Made by a program: the position numbers and the translations under genes. From assembly GCF_003025035.1 (NCBI RefSeq), contig NZ_PYJN01000019.1, positions 1 to 64,000 on the forward strand: 64,000 nucleotides of DNA, in the 5' to 3' direction. The notes below the pieces were generated by a model, which saw nothing but the letters and a program-made list of their open reading frames with translations, searched no databases and had not been told where the DNA came from. Positions 35,571 to 45,102 of the stretch are shown here, in pieces. The stretch comes from Rhizobium sp. SEMIA4064. Lineage in GTDB: Bacteria > Pseudomonadota > Alphaproteobacteria > Rhizobiales > Rhizobiaceae. Position 1 is the first letter of the stretch, and every line of letters starts with the position of its first letter.

Positions 35571-36972
35571 CCAGCTTGGCAATCTTTGCCGCCGCCGCAT
35601 CCGCCGCCTCGGGCGCCATGCGCGCTATACCGAACAGCAGGCCCTGCCGCGGCGGACCAAGATGCAGGGCAGACATGGAGCGAAGTGCGAAGCCATGGGC
35701 ATTGATCTCCCGTATGGCCGCCTGATCATCGATGCCAGGGTCCCGGAACCAACTGGCCAGTTGCAGCCCGCCAGTGCCCCCGCCGATCTCGAGCCGATCT
35801 CCGCAATGACGGTTCAGTGCCGAAACAGCCGCTGCCATCCGCTCGGCATAGACCGCATTCATGTGCCTCAGATGCGCACGAAAGCGGCCTTCGCGGATGA
35901 AATCGGCAAGCGCCGCCTGGATATGGATCGGCACGACAGCCCCTCTCAGCCGCTGCGCGGCCGCAGCCTCGGATACGAGCCAGGATGGCACGACCGCGTA
36001 GGCGACGCGCAGGCCGGGTGCCAGCGTCTTCGAGAAAGTGCCGAGATAGGCAACCACTTCGCCGCGATCGATGCCCTGCAGCGCGGCGATCGGGCGGGAG
36101 GCATACTGGAATTCGCTATCATAATCGTCTTCCAGCACGACCGAACCATTGGCGCGGGCGAATTCCAGTAGCGCCAGGCGGCGTGGCAGGCTCATCGTGA
36201 CGCCGGTCGGATATTGATGCGAGGGCGTGACATAAATCAGCCGCGGCGGCGGACCGACCGCTCTGCCGACATCGATACCCGCCTGATCGCATGGCACCGG
36301 CACGAGATCCGCGCCCGCCATCCGCAGCAAGGCCTGTGCTGTCTCATAACCCGGCTCTTCCATCCAGGCGACTGTGCCATGCGGACGATCGGGCCGCAGC
36401 AGGAGGCGCGCCAGCAGATCGATCGCTGCCACGGTGGAGGGAACGATGAGCAGTTGTTCGGGGCGGGCAATCACGCCGCGTGTGGCGGAGATGTGATCAA
36501 GGATCGCCTCACGCAGCTCGCGAATACCGCTGTGAGCGCCATAGCCGAGATCATGCACCCGCAGCGAACGGCCGCGAGCGCCGAGGCAACGTGCCCAGGC
36601 AGCGTGCGGAAAAGCTGAGACATCTGGCACGCCCGGCTCGAACAGGCCGCCCGCGGCACCCTCGGCCACCGGCATCGGACTGAGCGGCGTCGACGCAGCT
36701 TGCCCATGCAGAGGTGGTGTCGTGAATGCGGCGACGCGGGTCGCAGCACCCGTCGTCGATTGCAGATAGCCCTCCGCCTTCAGCCGCTCATAGGCGTTGA
36801 CCACGGTGGAGCGTGCGACGCCGAGCGAAATCGCCAGCGTTCGTGTCGACGGCAGCCGCTGGCTCGGCGGCATCTGCCCCTGGAGAATGCGATCGCGCAT
36901 CACGCGATACACCTGGCCTTCCAAATCGCCCGCCACTCGATCGAGCGTCGGCCATTGTGCGACGGCTGTCAT
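35545..36972 (-). CDS. MocR/PdxR-family regulator (GntR HTH fused to aminotransferase)
   Basis: 475 residues. The GntR winged HTH (about 14-80: YRVMRDRILQGQMPPSQRLPSTR...) is joined by a linker to a fold-type I PLP domain (about 110-465) with PLP-lysine in GTFSKTLAPGLR. MocR proteins bind PLP and regulate vitamin B6, GABA or taurine genes. The divergent neighbour at 37067 is a pyridoxamine-5'-phosphate-oxidase-like flavoprotein, which suits a B6-related role. Two AACTGG direct repeats lie in the 94-nt gap. Confidence 0.9.
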   Translation of the reverse strand: MTAVAQWPTLDRVAGDLEGQVYRVMRDRILQGQMPPSQRLPSTRTLAISLGVARSTVVNAYERLKAEGYLQSTTGAATRVAAFTTPPLHGQAASTPLSPMPVAEGAAGGLFEPGVPDVSAFPHAAWARCLGARGRSLRVHDLGYGAHSGIRELREAILDHISATRGVIARPEQLLIVPSTVAAIDLLARLLLRPDRPHGTVAWMEEPGYETAQALLRMAGADLVPVPCDQAGIDVGRAVGPPPRLIYVTPSHQYPTGVTMSLPRRLALLEFARANGSVVLEDDYDSEFQYASRPIAALQGIDRGEVVAYLGTFSKTLAPGLRVAYAVVPSWLVSEAAAAQRLRGAVVPIHIQAALADFIREGRFRAHLRHMNAVYAERMAAAVSALNRHCGDRLEIGGGTGGLQLASWFRDPGIDDQAAIREINAHGFALRSMSALHLGPPRQGLLFGIARMAPEAADAAAAKIAKLVKPHSSGG

Positions 36973-36981
36973 GACATCTCC

Positions 36982-37010
36982 AACTGGTCTGCAAGAAATA
37001 GAAAAACTGG
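36982..37010. promoter_or_regulatory. Direct repeats AACTGG between mocR and the flavoprotein gene
   Basis: AACTGG at 36982-36987 and again at 37005-37010, 23 bp apart from start to start, about two helical turns. MocR regulators such as TauR and GabR bind spaced direct repeats, so this is a candidate operator for both divergent genes. Confidence 0.45.
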
Positions 37011-37066
37011 CCGTTTATAACCTACCTCTTTGGCGCATAAACAGAAATGATACCGATGAGGACATC

Positions 37067-37750
37067 ATGGCTGACCTTTACCCGCCGCAGACAGAAGACT
37101 ATCCGACTACCGAACGCTCACGCGTGCGGCGCGAACATCATCGCGGCAGCCATGCCCGTGCCGATGTCCATGCCATTCTGGATGCCGCGCCCCTCTGTCA
37201 CGTCGGCTATGTCATCAACGGCGCACCCTATGTGACGCCGACACTGCATTGGCGCGAAGGCGACCATGTCTATTGGCACGGTTCAGCGGCGAGCCGCTTT
37301 TTGCGCGCGGCCGAGGATATGCCTGTTTGCCTCACCTGCAGCCTCATGGATGGTTACGTCCTTGCCCGCTCCGCCTTCAACCACTCGGTCAACTACCGCT
37401 CCGCCATGGTTTTCGGCACAGCCCGCCTTGTCGACGATGTCGAGGAAAAGGCCGACGCGCTCCGCCGCTTCATCGAAAATCTGTTTCCCGGCCGCTGGGA
37501 CAGTCTGCGGCCGATGACGCGCCAGGAGGTGAAAGCGACGTCAGTACTGAGGATGGAAATCGACGAGGCGACGGCCAAGGTTCGCAACGGCCCGCCAGGC
37601 GATAGCGACGAGGCGGATTTCCCCGTCTGGGCAGGCGTTCTGCCGGTGCAAAGCCATCTGGCCCCGGCGGAAGCGGCGTCCGGATTGCCCGAAGGGATAG
37701 AGCTACCCGAACCGCTCGCGGCACTGATACAATCGGGCCGGATTCGATAG
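37067..37750 (+). CDS. Pyridoxamine 5'-phosphate oxidase-family flavoprotein
   Basis: 227 residues from the ATG at 37067 (GAGG 6 nt upstream). It has the split-barrel FMN-binding fold of the PNPOx-like group: PLCHVGYVINGAPYVTPTLHWREGDHVYWHGS (about 44-75, in strands), then VCLTCSLMDGYVLARS. These proteins bind FMN or heme; a true PNPOx role cannot be claimed. Divergent from mocR and probably its target. The next GNAT gene follows after 35 nt. Confidence 0.83.
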   Translation: MADLYPPQTEDYPTTERSRVRREHHRGSHARADVHAILDAAPLCHVGYVINGAPYVTPTLHWREGDHVYWHGSAASRFLRAAEDMPVCLTCSLMDGYVLARSAFNHSVNYRSAMVFGTARLVDDVEEKADALRRFIENLFPGRWDSLRPMTRQEVKATSVLRMEIDEATAKVRNGPPGDSDEADFPVWAGVLPVQSHLAPAEAASGLPEGIELPEPLAALIQSGRIR

Positions 37751-37785
37751 ATTATTTTTCGCATTTGATACCAAAGGACTTCGAC

Positions 37786-38448
37786 ATGAACCTCGAAAAT
37801 TGGAACGGTGTGCCGCGCCCAGAACGCATCACCCTGGAAGGCTGCTATGTCCGGCTGGAGCCGCTCGACGCGGCCCGCCATGGCGCCGATCTCTACGCCT
37901 CGGCCCAAGCGCCTGGAGCCGACGATCGCTTCCGCTATCTGTTCGAGAGTGCACCGGCCGACCTCGCCGCCTTCACGCCCTGGCTCGAAAAAGCTGCCGC
38001 CGGCACCGATCCGCTGTTCTTTGCGACGATCGACAAGCGGACGGGCAAGGCCGAAGGCCGGCAGGCGCTGATGCGCATCGATCCCGTGCATGGCGTCATC
38101 GAGATCGGCAGCATCCTCTGGGGACCGGCGATCGCCCGCAGCCGCATCACCACCGAAACGCTCTATCTCTTCGCCTCCTACGTCTTCGATACGCTCGGCT
38201 ATCGCCGTTTCGAATGGAAATGCAACAATCTCAACGAGCCGTCGAAGCGCGCTGCCGAACGTTTCGGCTTCACCTTCGAAGGCATCTTCCGCCAGCACAT
38301 GGTCGCCAAAGGCCTGAATCGCGACACCGCCTGGTTCGCCATGATCGACGCCGACTGGCCGCGCCTGAAGGCCGGTTACGAAAGATGGCTGTCGCCTGAG
38401 AATTTTGACGAGGCCGGGCAGCAGAAAAGCAAGCTGGCATTCGGGTAG
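37786..38448 (+). CDS. GNAT acetyltransferase (RimJ/RimL type)
   Basis: 220 residues from the ATG at 37786 with AAAGGA upstream. It opens ERITLEGCYVRLEPLDAARH and carries GPAIARSRITTETLYL in the acetyl-CoA region and FEWKCNNLNEPSKRAAERFGFTFEG, the N-x-x-S-x-x-x-A-x-x-x-GF pattern. The acceptor is unknown. It lies 35 nt after the flavoprotein gene and is probably cotranscribed with it. Confidence 0.85.
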   Translation: MNLENWNGVPRPERITLEGCYVRLEPLDAARHGADLYASAQAPGADDRFRYLFESAPADLAAFTPWLEKAAAGTDPLFFATIDKRTGKAEGRQALMRIDPVHGVIEIGSILWGPAIARSRITTETLYLFASYVFDTLGYRRFEWKCNNLNEPSKRAAERFGFTFEGIFRQHMVAKGLNRDTAWFAMIDADWPRLKAGYERWLSPENFDEAGQQKSKLAFG

Positions 38449-38699
38449 AAACGAAGCTTATCGACCTTGCACAGGGGGAGCACGATGATGTGTTCCCCTC
38501 AAACCATTCGGAATGCGCCTCGTATCGTCTCGACAACCTCCGTAATCGGCGGCCCGTGCCGACCAACCGCAACACGGCGAGATACAACGCTTCCATCTCG
38601 GATTAAAATTTCGCTTCCTCGCCCACAATCCTCGCGGTACATATCGCGCGTATTTTACGCGCAAGCTCACCCGATCGACTAGAATCCGAGGATAATGGC

Positions 38700-39701
38700 A
38701 TGACATTTCAAAACAGTTCGCGTCTCTACGCTGCTGTTTCATCCTTGTTGTGGCCGGCAATCTTTTGCGCCGGACTGACAGGCTCTTATTTTGCGTTTCA
38801 GTCGCATATGCAGCTCTTTTGGTTCAATGTCGTCTATCTCTCCGCCGTGGCGACGATTGCGCTTTTCGAGCGGCTTATGCCCTACGAGGAGACCTGGCTG
38901 GAGCGCGACGGCGAGACGTTTAGCAACATCGCACACACCCTTTTGAGCAAGGGCAGCGTGCAGATCGCGGCAGCCATCGCCACGTCATTTCCAATGGCTG
39001 TGGCGACTGTAGCGCAACCTTTTCTGAGCCATCAGGCGCATATTTGGCCGGAGCAATGGCCGATGGCCTTGCAGGTCGTGCTGGGGTTGATCATCGCCGA
39101 ATTCGGCCTCTATGCGGCCCATCGCCTTGCGCATGAGTACCTGACACTTTGGCGTTTCCATGCCTTGCATCACAGCGTCGAGCGGTTGTGGGTCATCAAT
39201 ACCGGACGTTTCCACATCATCGATTCGCTGTTCAAGATCGCGCTCGGCCAGATCCCGCTCTATCTCCTCGGTGCGCCGCTGCCGGTTTTCCTGTGGATTG
39301 GCGCGGTAACCGCGTTTATCGGCCTCCTCACCCATTGCAACATCGACGTGCGTACCGGCCCGCTCGATTGGTTCCTCTCGACGCCACGCCTGCACCGCTG
39401 GCATCACTCGAAACTGCTTTCCGAGGGCAACACCAATTACGGCGAAAACCTCGTGATCTGGGACCAGATCCTCGGTACTTACTATAACCCGCCCCGCCCC
39501 TCCTCCACGGACATCGGCATCACCGGCAAGGTCGCTAAGGGTTTCCTGGCGCAGCTCGTGCAACCCTTCTCCACCAAGGGACGCAGGCAGATCATTGGGA
39601 AAAAGCCGAAGGAACTGGTGGCCAAGGAAGAGCTGGCGGCAAGGAAGGCCGCTCTACGCAAGCAGGCCGACGAGCCGATCCGCAAACGAGCTGAGGGATG
39701 A
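38700..39701 (+). CDS. Sterol desaturase / fatty acid hydroxylase superfamily protein
   Basis: 333 residues with four or five membrane segments in the first 220. The di-iron histidine boxes are present: HRLAHEYLTLWRFHALHH (about 141-158) and LHRWHHSK (about 231-238), with an extra H in THCNID. Members hydroxylate or desaturate fatty acyl, sterol or carotenoid substrates using O2. The basic C-terminal tail (KKPKELVAKEELAARKAALRKQ in part) is unusual. It precedes the large E1-KASIII fusion by 259 nt on the same strand, which may point to shared lipid work. Confidence 0.85.
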   Translation: MTFQNSSRLYAAVSSLLWPAIFCAGLTGSYFAFQSHMQLFWFNVVYLSAVATIALFERLMPYEETWLERDGETFSNIAHTLLSKGSVQIAAAIATSFPMAVATVAQPFLSHQAHIWPEQWPMALQVVLGLIIAEFGLYAAHRLAHEYLTLWRFHALHHSVERLWVINTGRFHIIDSLFKIALGQIPLYLLGAPLPVFLWIGAVTAFIGLLTHCNIDVRTGPLDWFLSTPRLHRWHHSKLLSEGNTNYGENLVIWDQILGTYYNPPRPSSTDIGITGKVAKGFLAQLVQPFSTKGRRQIIGKKPKELVAKEELAARKAALRKQADEPIRKRAEG

Positions 39702-39960
39702 CGACCAGCATCCGCTGGTTGGCATCGAAGCGTTAGCCACGGCGAATAGTGCCGCGATGCTCACCGCGCCAGCGATGGCGGGAGGCGTAGACTTTTTTGG
39801 TCGAAACCGTCGCCGTAAAATTCCAGGATGCAACCAGTGCTCGGAAACCTATTTCAAACCGAGAAGATATTGTCATTTAACGTGTATTGAAAAAGATACC
39901 ACACGGGGGTACCTATCCGACGCAAATTGATGGTCATGACAGATTAGGAAAATCATTGAA

Positions 39961-42900
39961 ATGGAAGGGAGATTTACCCCAGATCATCTCAAGCAACTTC
40001 ATAGAATATTTTTCACATCGCGTGAAATAGACCGGCTTGAACGAGAATTCATCAAGCAAGGCATAGCACATTTTCACGTTTCCGGTGCCGGACATGAGTC
40101 GACGGCGCTGCTCAACGAATTCCTCCATGATGACGATTGGTTGCATCTGCATTATCGCGACAAAGCTTTGATGCTGGCGCGCGGCATGCCCATTCGTGAG
40201 TTTTTCTCCAGTCTTCTCGCCACAGCCAATTCTCATTCCGCCGGCCGACAGATGAGCGCGCATCTTTCCTCCCGCGCTCTCAACATCACCTCGATCGTCG
40301 GCCCCGTCGGCAACAATGCACTGCATGCCGTCGGCGTCGGCGCGGCGCTGAAACACAAGTCCGGCATGCCGATCGCCATTTGCTGCCTCGGTGACGGCAC
40401 TACGCAGCAGGGCGAATTTGTCGAAGCCGTGGCTGAAGCCGTGCGCAGCCAATATCCCGTCGTCTTCATCGTCGAAGACAATAGTTTCTCCATCTCGACG
40501 CGCACCACCAAGCAGACCTTCTTCGATCTGCCAAACGGACCCGCCTCTTCTTTCTACGGTCTCGATATCATCCGTGCCGATGGCGATGATCTGCAGGCGT
40601 CGCGCGAAGCTTTCCGTAAAGCTGTCCGCCACAGCCGCAACAACCGCACGCCGAGCCTCGTAATTGTCAATGTCGAGCGCCTATCCGACCATACCAATGC
40701 CGATGACCAGAAGACCTATCGCACCCAGGAAGAGATCGAGACCGGCTCCGTCCGCGATCCGCTCGTCAATCTGCGTGCCGCTCTGCTGGAAGCGGGTGTC
40801 GACGCTGCCGCACTGGAACAGATCGAGAAAGATCTGACCGCCGAGGTGCAGGCGGAAGCAGCCCTTGCCCGCAAGGAAGATGCGCCGCATGTCGAGCCGG
40901 AAGCGAAGGCGCCCTACCCGGCTTCGTTCGACAAGACGACTGAATATCGCGGCGGCAAGAGTGCCGCCACGCTGACCATGCGCGAGGCGCTGAACGGCGT
41001 GCTCGACAAGCAGCTTGCCGACAATCCGGATGTCGTCCTTTTCGGCCAGGATATCGAAGACCCCAAGGGCGACGTCTTCGGCGTCACCCGCGGTCTCAGC
41101 ACGAAATATCCCGAACGGGTGCACAATGCGGCGCTCAGCGAATCCACCATTGTCGGCACCGCGGTCGGCCGTGCGCTTGCCGGTCAGCGCCCGGTTGCTT
41201 TCCTGCAATTCGCCGATTTCCTGCCGCTCGCCTATAACCAGATCGTCTCGGAAATGGGCAGCATGTTCTGGCGCACCCAGGGCGCCTGGGAATCACCCGT
41301 CATCCTCATGGTGAGCTGTGGCGGCTACAAGCCGGGCCTCGGACCGTTCCATGCGCAAAGCTTCGAGAGCATGCTGGCGCACACGCCCGGTATCGACGTC
41401 GTCATGCCCTCCAGCGCCGGCGATGCCGCTGGCCTGCTCAACGCAGCCTTCGAGTCACGCCGCCCGACCGTTTTCCTCTACCCAAAGGCCGTGCTCAACA
41501 ATTCCGACGGTCGCACATCCACCGATCTCGATAAGCATTTCGTCCGCCCCGGCCTCTCACGTTACGTCGCCCGCGGCCGCGACCTGACGCTGGTCACCTA
41601 CGGCAACACCGTTTCGCTCTGTGCCAAGGCGGCGAGTGCCTTCGAAGCCCAGGGATTTTCGGTTGAAGTCATCGACCTCCGCTCGATCTCGCCCTGGGAC
41701 GAGAAGGAAGTGCTTGCGAGCGCCAAGCGCACCAGGCGCCTGATCGTCGTGCATGAGGACAATCGCACGGTCGGCATGGGCGCCGAAATCGTCGCGACCG
41801 TCACCGAGAAGACCGACGTACCGGTCGTCGTCCGCCGGCTCGCCCGTTCGGATGCGCATGTGCCGTTTAATTTCCGCAATCAGTTGGAAACGCTGCCATC
41901 CTACAGCAAGCTGGTCGATCTGATGGCCGAGGTTCTCGAATGCGAGGTTACCTGGCATGAGGAAGACAAGTCCGGCCCGACTGCAGCCATCAAGGCCATC
42001 GGCTCCGGCCCTGCCGATGAAAGCGTGCTGGTGACCGATATGCTGGTCAAGCCCGGCGATACGATCGAAGTCGGCCAGCTCGTCGCCGTGGTCGAAGCAA
42101 CCAAGGCTTCGGTCGAAATCTGCGCCAATATCGGCGGCGTTGTTCAGGAAGTTTTCGCCAAGATCGGCGATCAGATCGCCACCGACAGCGCGCTTTTGAC
42201 CGTCGACGCCGACCGTGACCTCAGCGAACGCAATTTCGCGCTTGCCTCGGAAGCCCATAATAAGTTCGTGCTCCGGCGGCTGAAATCCCATTCGATCCCG
42301 GCGCTCCGCCGTCATTCCGGCAACTTCTCCGAAATTGCCGTCAGCGGCATGGGTTTTGCGACCGGCGCCCGCCGCGTCAGCAACGAAGACATCATCCATA
42401 ACTGGCCGAACCGGCGCGCCGAGGAAATTTTTGCGCTGACCGGCATCAAGAGCCGCTTCTGGATTGGCCCCGACGAAGGCACGTTGAGCCTCGCGACCAA
42501 GGCTGTCCGCGATCTCTTGCGCCAGACCAATATGACGATCCATGACATGGACCTCGTCATCGCAGCGACAGGCACGCCCGATATTGCCACGCCGTCGCTT
42601 GCAAGCCGTGTTGCGGTTGCCGTTGCCGAAGATGGCGTGCGGCCTTCGCTTGCCGCCTATGACATGGGAGCCGCCTGCTCCGGCTATCTCTACGCCCTGC
42701 AGCAGGCCTACGACTTCATCGCCCAGCAGAACGACGCCAAGGTGCTGATTGTCACTTCGGAAGTGCTATCGCCGCTGCTCGACATGAACGATTTCTCGAC
42801 GGCCATCCTGTTCGGCGATGCCGCCACGGCATGTCTCGTGACCAGCCGCGACATGGCGCGCAATCCGCTGTTTGCCGCGAGCCGTCCGGTCATCAGCGGC

Positions 42901-43284
42901 CGTCCGGAGCCGGGTGACCTTCTCTATGTGCCGCTGCCGGACGAAGGCGTCATTTCGATGAACGGCCGCTCGGTCTTCACCGAAGCCGTGCATTCCATGT
43001 CGCGCTCGATCGAGGACGCTTGCGTCGATGCCGGGCTTGAACTCGCCAATCTCGATCTTCTGGTGCCGCATCAGGCCAACCAGCGCATCATCGACACCAT
43101 TGCCAAGCGCAGTGGCCGGCCGGCGCTCAGCGTCATCGAAACCTACGGCAACACCAGCTCGTCAAGCATCCCGCTTGCCATGATGCACGTTGCCAAAGAA
43201 CACCCCGAGCCGCTCAATCTCGGCCTCGTCGCCTTCGGCGGCGGCATGACATCGGGCGCCGCCATCGTGCGAACGATCAAATAG
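39961..43284 (+). CDS. Fusion of 2-oxoacid dehydrogenase E1 alpha + E1 beta + lipoyl domain + ketoacyl-ACP synthase III
   Basis: 1107 residues in one uninterrupted frame. E1 alpha (about 1-310) has the TPP motif GDG (144-146) to N174. E1 beta (about 330-650) has the conserved Glu in LSESTIVGT (E394) and a transketolase C-domain. A lipoyl domain (about 665-745) carries VEATKASVEI with lysine K715 in place of the usual ETDKA. A KAS III (FabH-like) domain (about 775-1107) has the full triad: Cys906 in GAACSGYL, His1037 in PHQANQRI, Asn1064 in YGNTSSSS. No E2 acyltransferase core (HxxxDG) is seen. The domain order implies decarboxylation of a 2-oxoacid, acyl loading on the lipoyl arm, and direct transfer to the KAS Cys for condensation with malonyl-ACP. 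That transfer is inference. A terminator follows. Confidence 0.9.
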   Translation: MEGRFTPDHLKQLHRIFFTSREIDRLEREFIKQGIAHFHVSGAGHESTALLNEFLHDDDWLHLHYRDKALMLARGMPIREFFSSLLATANSHSAGRQMSAHLSSRALNITSIVGPVGNNALHAVGVGAALKHKSGMPIAICCLGDGTTQQGEFVEAVAEAVRSQYPVVFIVEDNSFSISTRTTKQTFFDLPNGPASSFYGLDIIRADGDDLQASREAFRKAVRHSRNNRTPSLVIVNVERLSDHTNADDQKTYRTQEEIETGSVRDPLVNLRAALLEAGVDAAALEQIEKDLTAEVQAEAALARKEDAPHVEPEAKAPYPASFDKTTEYRGGKSAATLTMREALNGVLDKQLADNPDVVLFGQDIEDPKGDVFGVTRGLSTKYPERVHNAALSESTIVGTAVGRALAGQRPVAFLQFADFLPLAYNQIVSEMGSMFWRTQGAWESPVILMVSCGGYKPGLGPFHAQSFESMLAHTPGIDVVMPSSAGDAAGLLNAAFESRRPTVFLYPKAVLNNSDGRTSTDLDKHFVRPGLSRYVARGRDLTLVTYGNTVSLCAKAASAFEAQGFSVEVIDLRSISPWDEKEVLASAKRTRRLIVVHEDNRTVGMGAEIVATVTEKTDVPVVVRRLARSDAHVPFNFRNQLETLPSYSKLVDLMAEVLECEVTWHEEDKSGPTAAIKAIGSGPADESVLVTDMLVKPGDTIEVGQLVAVVEATKASVEICANIGGVVQEVFAKIGDQIATDSALLTVDADRDLSERNFALASEAHNKFVLRRLKSHSIPALRRHSGNFSEIAVSGMGFATGARRVSNEDIIHNWPNRRAEEIFALTGIKSRFWIGPDEGTLSLATKAVRDLLRQTNMTIHDMDLVIAATGTPDIATPSLASRVAVAVAEDGVRPSLAAYDMGAACSGYLYALQQAYDFIAQQNDAKVLIVTSEVLSPLLDMNDFSTAILFGDAATACLVTSRDMARNPLFAASRPVISGRPEPGDLLYVPLPDEGVISMNGRSVFTEAVHSMSRSIEDACVDAGLELANLDLLVPHQANQRIIDTIAKRSGRPALSVIETYGNTSSSSIPLAMMHVAKEHPEPLNLGLVAFGGGMTSGAAIVRTIK

Positions 43285-43312
43285 CTGTAAACAACGTCAG
43301 TTCAGCCAAAAC

Positions 43313-43345
43313 AAAACCCCGGAATCTCAGAGATTCCGGGGTTTT
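43313..43345. terminator. Bidirectional Rho-independent terminator
   Basis: CCCCGGAATCTC, one base, then its exact complement GAGATTCCGGGG, flanked by AAAA on the left and TTTT on the right. It lies between the stops of the convergent fusion gene and LpxO-like gene and can serve both strands. Confidence 0.9.
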
Positions 43346-43371
43346 CCGTATGATCTACATGCCGGTACGCG

Positions 43372-44217
43372 TCATGCCTTCGGGCGGTTTCTCAGCGCCT
43401 CGGCTTCGGCATAAAACTTCTTTTCCCATTCCTTGTGATTGTCGAGGCCTTCGCGGATGAACGGCGTGAAGATCGCCAGGTTCATCAGCGCCCAGTTGAC
43501 CACGCGGGCCGGGAATTTCAGCGGCTTGACGAAATCGACGAAGAGCACGACGCGGGTCTTGTCGGTGTGGTTCCAGGCCTCATGCTCATAGGCGTCGTCG
43601 AAAATCAGCGCCTTGCCTTCCTGCCAGTGGCAGACCTGCCTGTCGACGCGGATCGCGAGCTGATCGTTCGGCTCCGGCACGATGAGACCCACATGCAGGC
43701 GCAACACGCCGTTATAGGGGCCGCGATGAGCCGGAAGGTGTTTACCCGGCTCGAAGATCGAGAACATCGCCGTTTTCAGACCCGGAATTTTCTGCACGGC
43801 CGCCCAGGTGTTCGGGCAGGCTTTGATGTTCTGTTCGGACTTCACGCCGAAACCGAGAAGGAAGAAGGTCTTCCAGCGGCTATCCGTCGAAATGGTCTTC
43901 ACATCGGTGGAAATGTCCTGGAAGGTCGGCAGCTCGCTCTGGCGCAGCAGCACCTTTTCCAGCTCGGCACGGATCGCGGGATAGTCCTTCTCGATCTCGG
44001 CGGCCCAGGGAAAGGTCGCATTGTCATAGACCGGCGGATTGCCGAGCTTGGCATATTTCAGGTTGAGGCTTTCGGCCCAAGCGACGATGCCCATGAAAAA
44101 GCGTGTCATTGCGCTGGGCCGGTCCATCGGTGCGATGCCGGCTGTGCCGAAGGTTTGTTCCGGAGCACGCGGCTCGGTGGTTGTGGGAGCTGGTACGCTC
44201 AAAGTGCTCTCCGTCAT
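43372..44217 (-). CDS. Aspartyl/asparaginyl beta-hydroxylase family protein (LpxO-like)
   Basis: 281 residues. The Fe(II)/2-oxoglutarate site appears as HLPAHRGPYNGVLRLHVGLIVP (about 158-179) and ALIFDDAYEHEAWNHT (about 207-222), giving the H-x-D/E...H ligands and R for the co-substrate. A C-terminal hydrophobic segment is present. LpxO members 2-hydroxylate the secondary acyl chains of lipid A; others modify proteins. Closeness to lipid genes (38700, 39961) makes a lipid role plausible. It has its own 3' terminator. Confidence 0.82.
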   Translation of the reverse strand: MTESTLSVPAPTTTEPRAPEQTFGTAGIAPMDRPSAMTRFFMGIVAWAESLNLKYAKLGNPPVYDNATFPWAAEIEKDYPAIRAELEKVLLRQSELPTFQDISTDVKTISTDSRWKTFFLLGFGVKSEQNIKACPNTWAAVQKIPGLKTAMFSIFEPGKHLPAHRGPYNGVLRLHVGLIVPEPNDQLAIRVDRQVCHWQEGKALIFDDAYEHEAWNHTDKTRVVLFVDFVKPLKFPARVVNWALMNLAIFTPFIREGLDNHKEWEKKFYAEAEALRNRPKA

Positions 44218-44580
44218 GTCTGTCTAATAGGGGCTGTATTGGGGGAGGAAATCTTGTCTCGGGAGAAATTGCGTAGAAATCTTGGAGAGGCGACGGTCCG
44301 ACAATTCAGCGCTTGCCTGGCTCATCCCTGATCGACGCGCGACTCCTCTGTTATGCAATGATCACAATAGGCGATTATATGAGTTCGTTAGTCGAATTTC
44401 GCAAGGGGAACCGTTCGCAAGAGCGGCGTCTTGTTGTGCGATGAAATTCCAACGAATTTCCCGAAATGCTGCACCGCGGAATCGGCAAAAATACGGCCGA
44501 CAACAATGCTTTTTGCCGCAGGCAGCTTCACATTTTCGATAGCCGCGCCAAGCGTCTCCAGCTTACATCCGGGCGCAGAG
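44218..44580. other. Intergenic region between the LpxO-like gene and crcB
   Basis: About 360 bases with no supported gene. A plus-strand ORF (44282-44542) has no RBS and non-coding residue use. It must hold the promoter of the LpxO-like gene and the 3' end of the crcB transcript. No clear terminator or repeat is visible. Confidence 0.45.
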
Positions 44581-44970
44581 TTATGCCGTCTGGCTTTGCC
44601 CGAGCAGCCGAATGATCATGAGCCCGGCGACCAATGCGGCCAATGACAGGAAAACGGAAAACATGATATAGATCAACGAGCTCGCCCATTGGCCCCGCTC
44701 CCAGAGAGCGATGGCATCCAATGAAAAGGTCGAGAATGTCGTGAAGCCGCCGAGGATGCCCGTGGTCAGAAAGAGCCGCAACTCCTGCGACAAGCCACTG
44801 CGGAGAACGAAATATTCGGTCAGCAAGCCCATGATCAATGAGCCGACGACATTGACCACGAGAGTCCCATAGGGAAAGCCGAGACCAAACAAGCGGATGC
44901 TCGCCTGATTGACGCCAAGACGAAAGGCGCCGCCCAATCCGGCGCCAAGGAAGACGATCAGATAATTCAT
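44581..44970 (-). CDS. crcB: Fluoride channel CrcB/Fluc
   Basis: 129 residues, four membrane helices, with the family motifs GGAFRLGVNQ (about 13-22), YGTLVVNVVGSLIMG (about 34-48) and GGFTTFSTF (about 74-82). Fluc dimers let fluoride leave the cell passively. GGGGAG precedes the ATG. It lies 132 nt downstream of the CLC-F gene on the same strand, so the region encodes two independent fluoride exporters. Confidence 0.94.
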   Translation of the reverse strand: MNYLIVFLGAGLGGAFRLGVNQASIRLFGLGFPYGTLVVNVVGSLIMGLLTEYFVLRSGLSQELRLFLTTGILGGFTTFSTFSLDAIALWERGQWASSLIYIMFSVFLSLAALVAGLMIIRLLGQSQTA

Positions 44971-45102
44971 GGAACTCCCCTAGTAGAAATTACACAACGA
45001 TATCTGCTTTCAGAAAACCTTCAGCCGTCCTGTCGCGACGACCGCATTCCAATGCCTGGCCAGCAACCTGTCGCGTTGCCTTTCAGAGCAGATCGTGACG
45101 GA

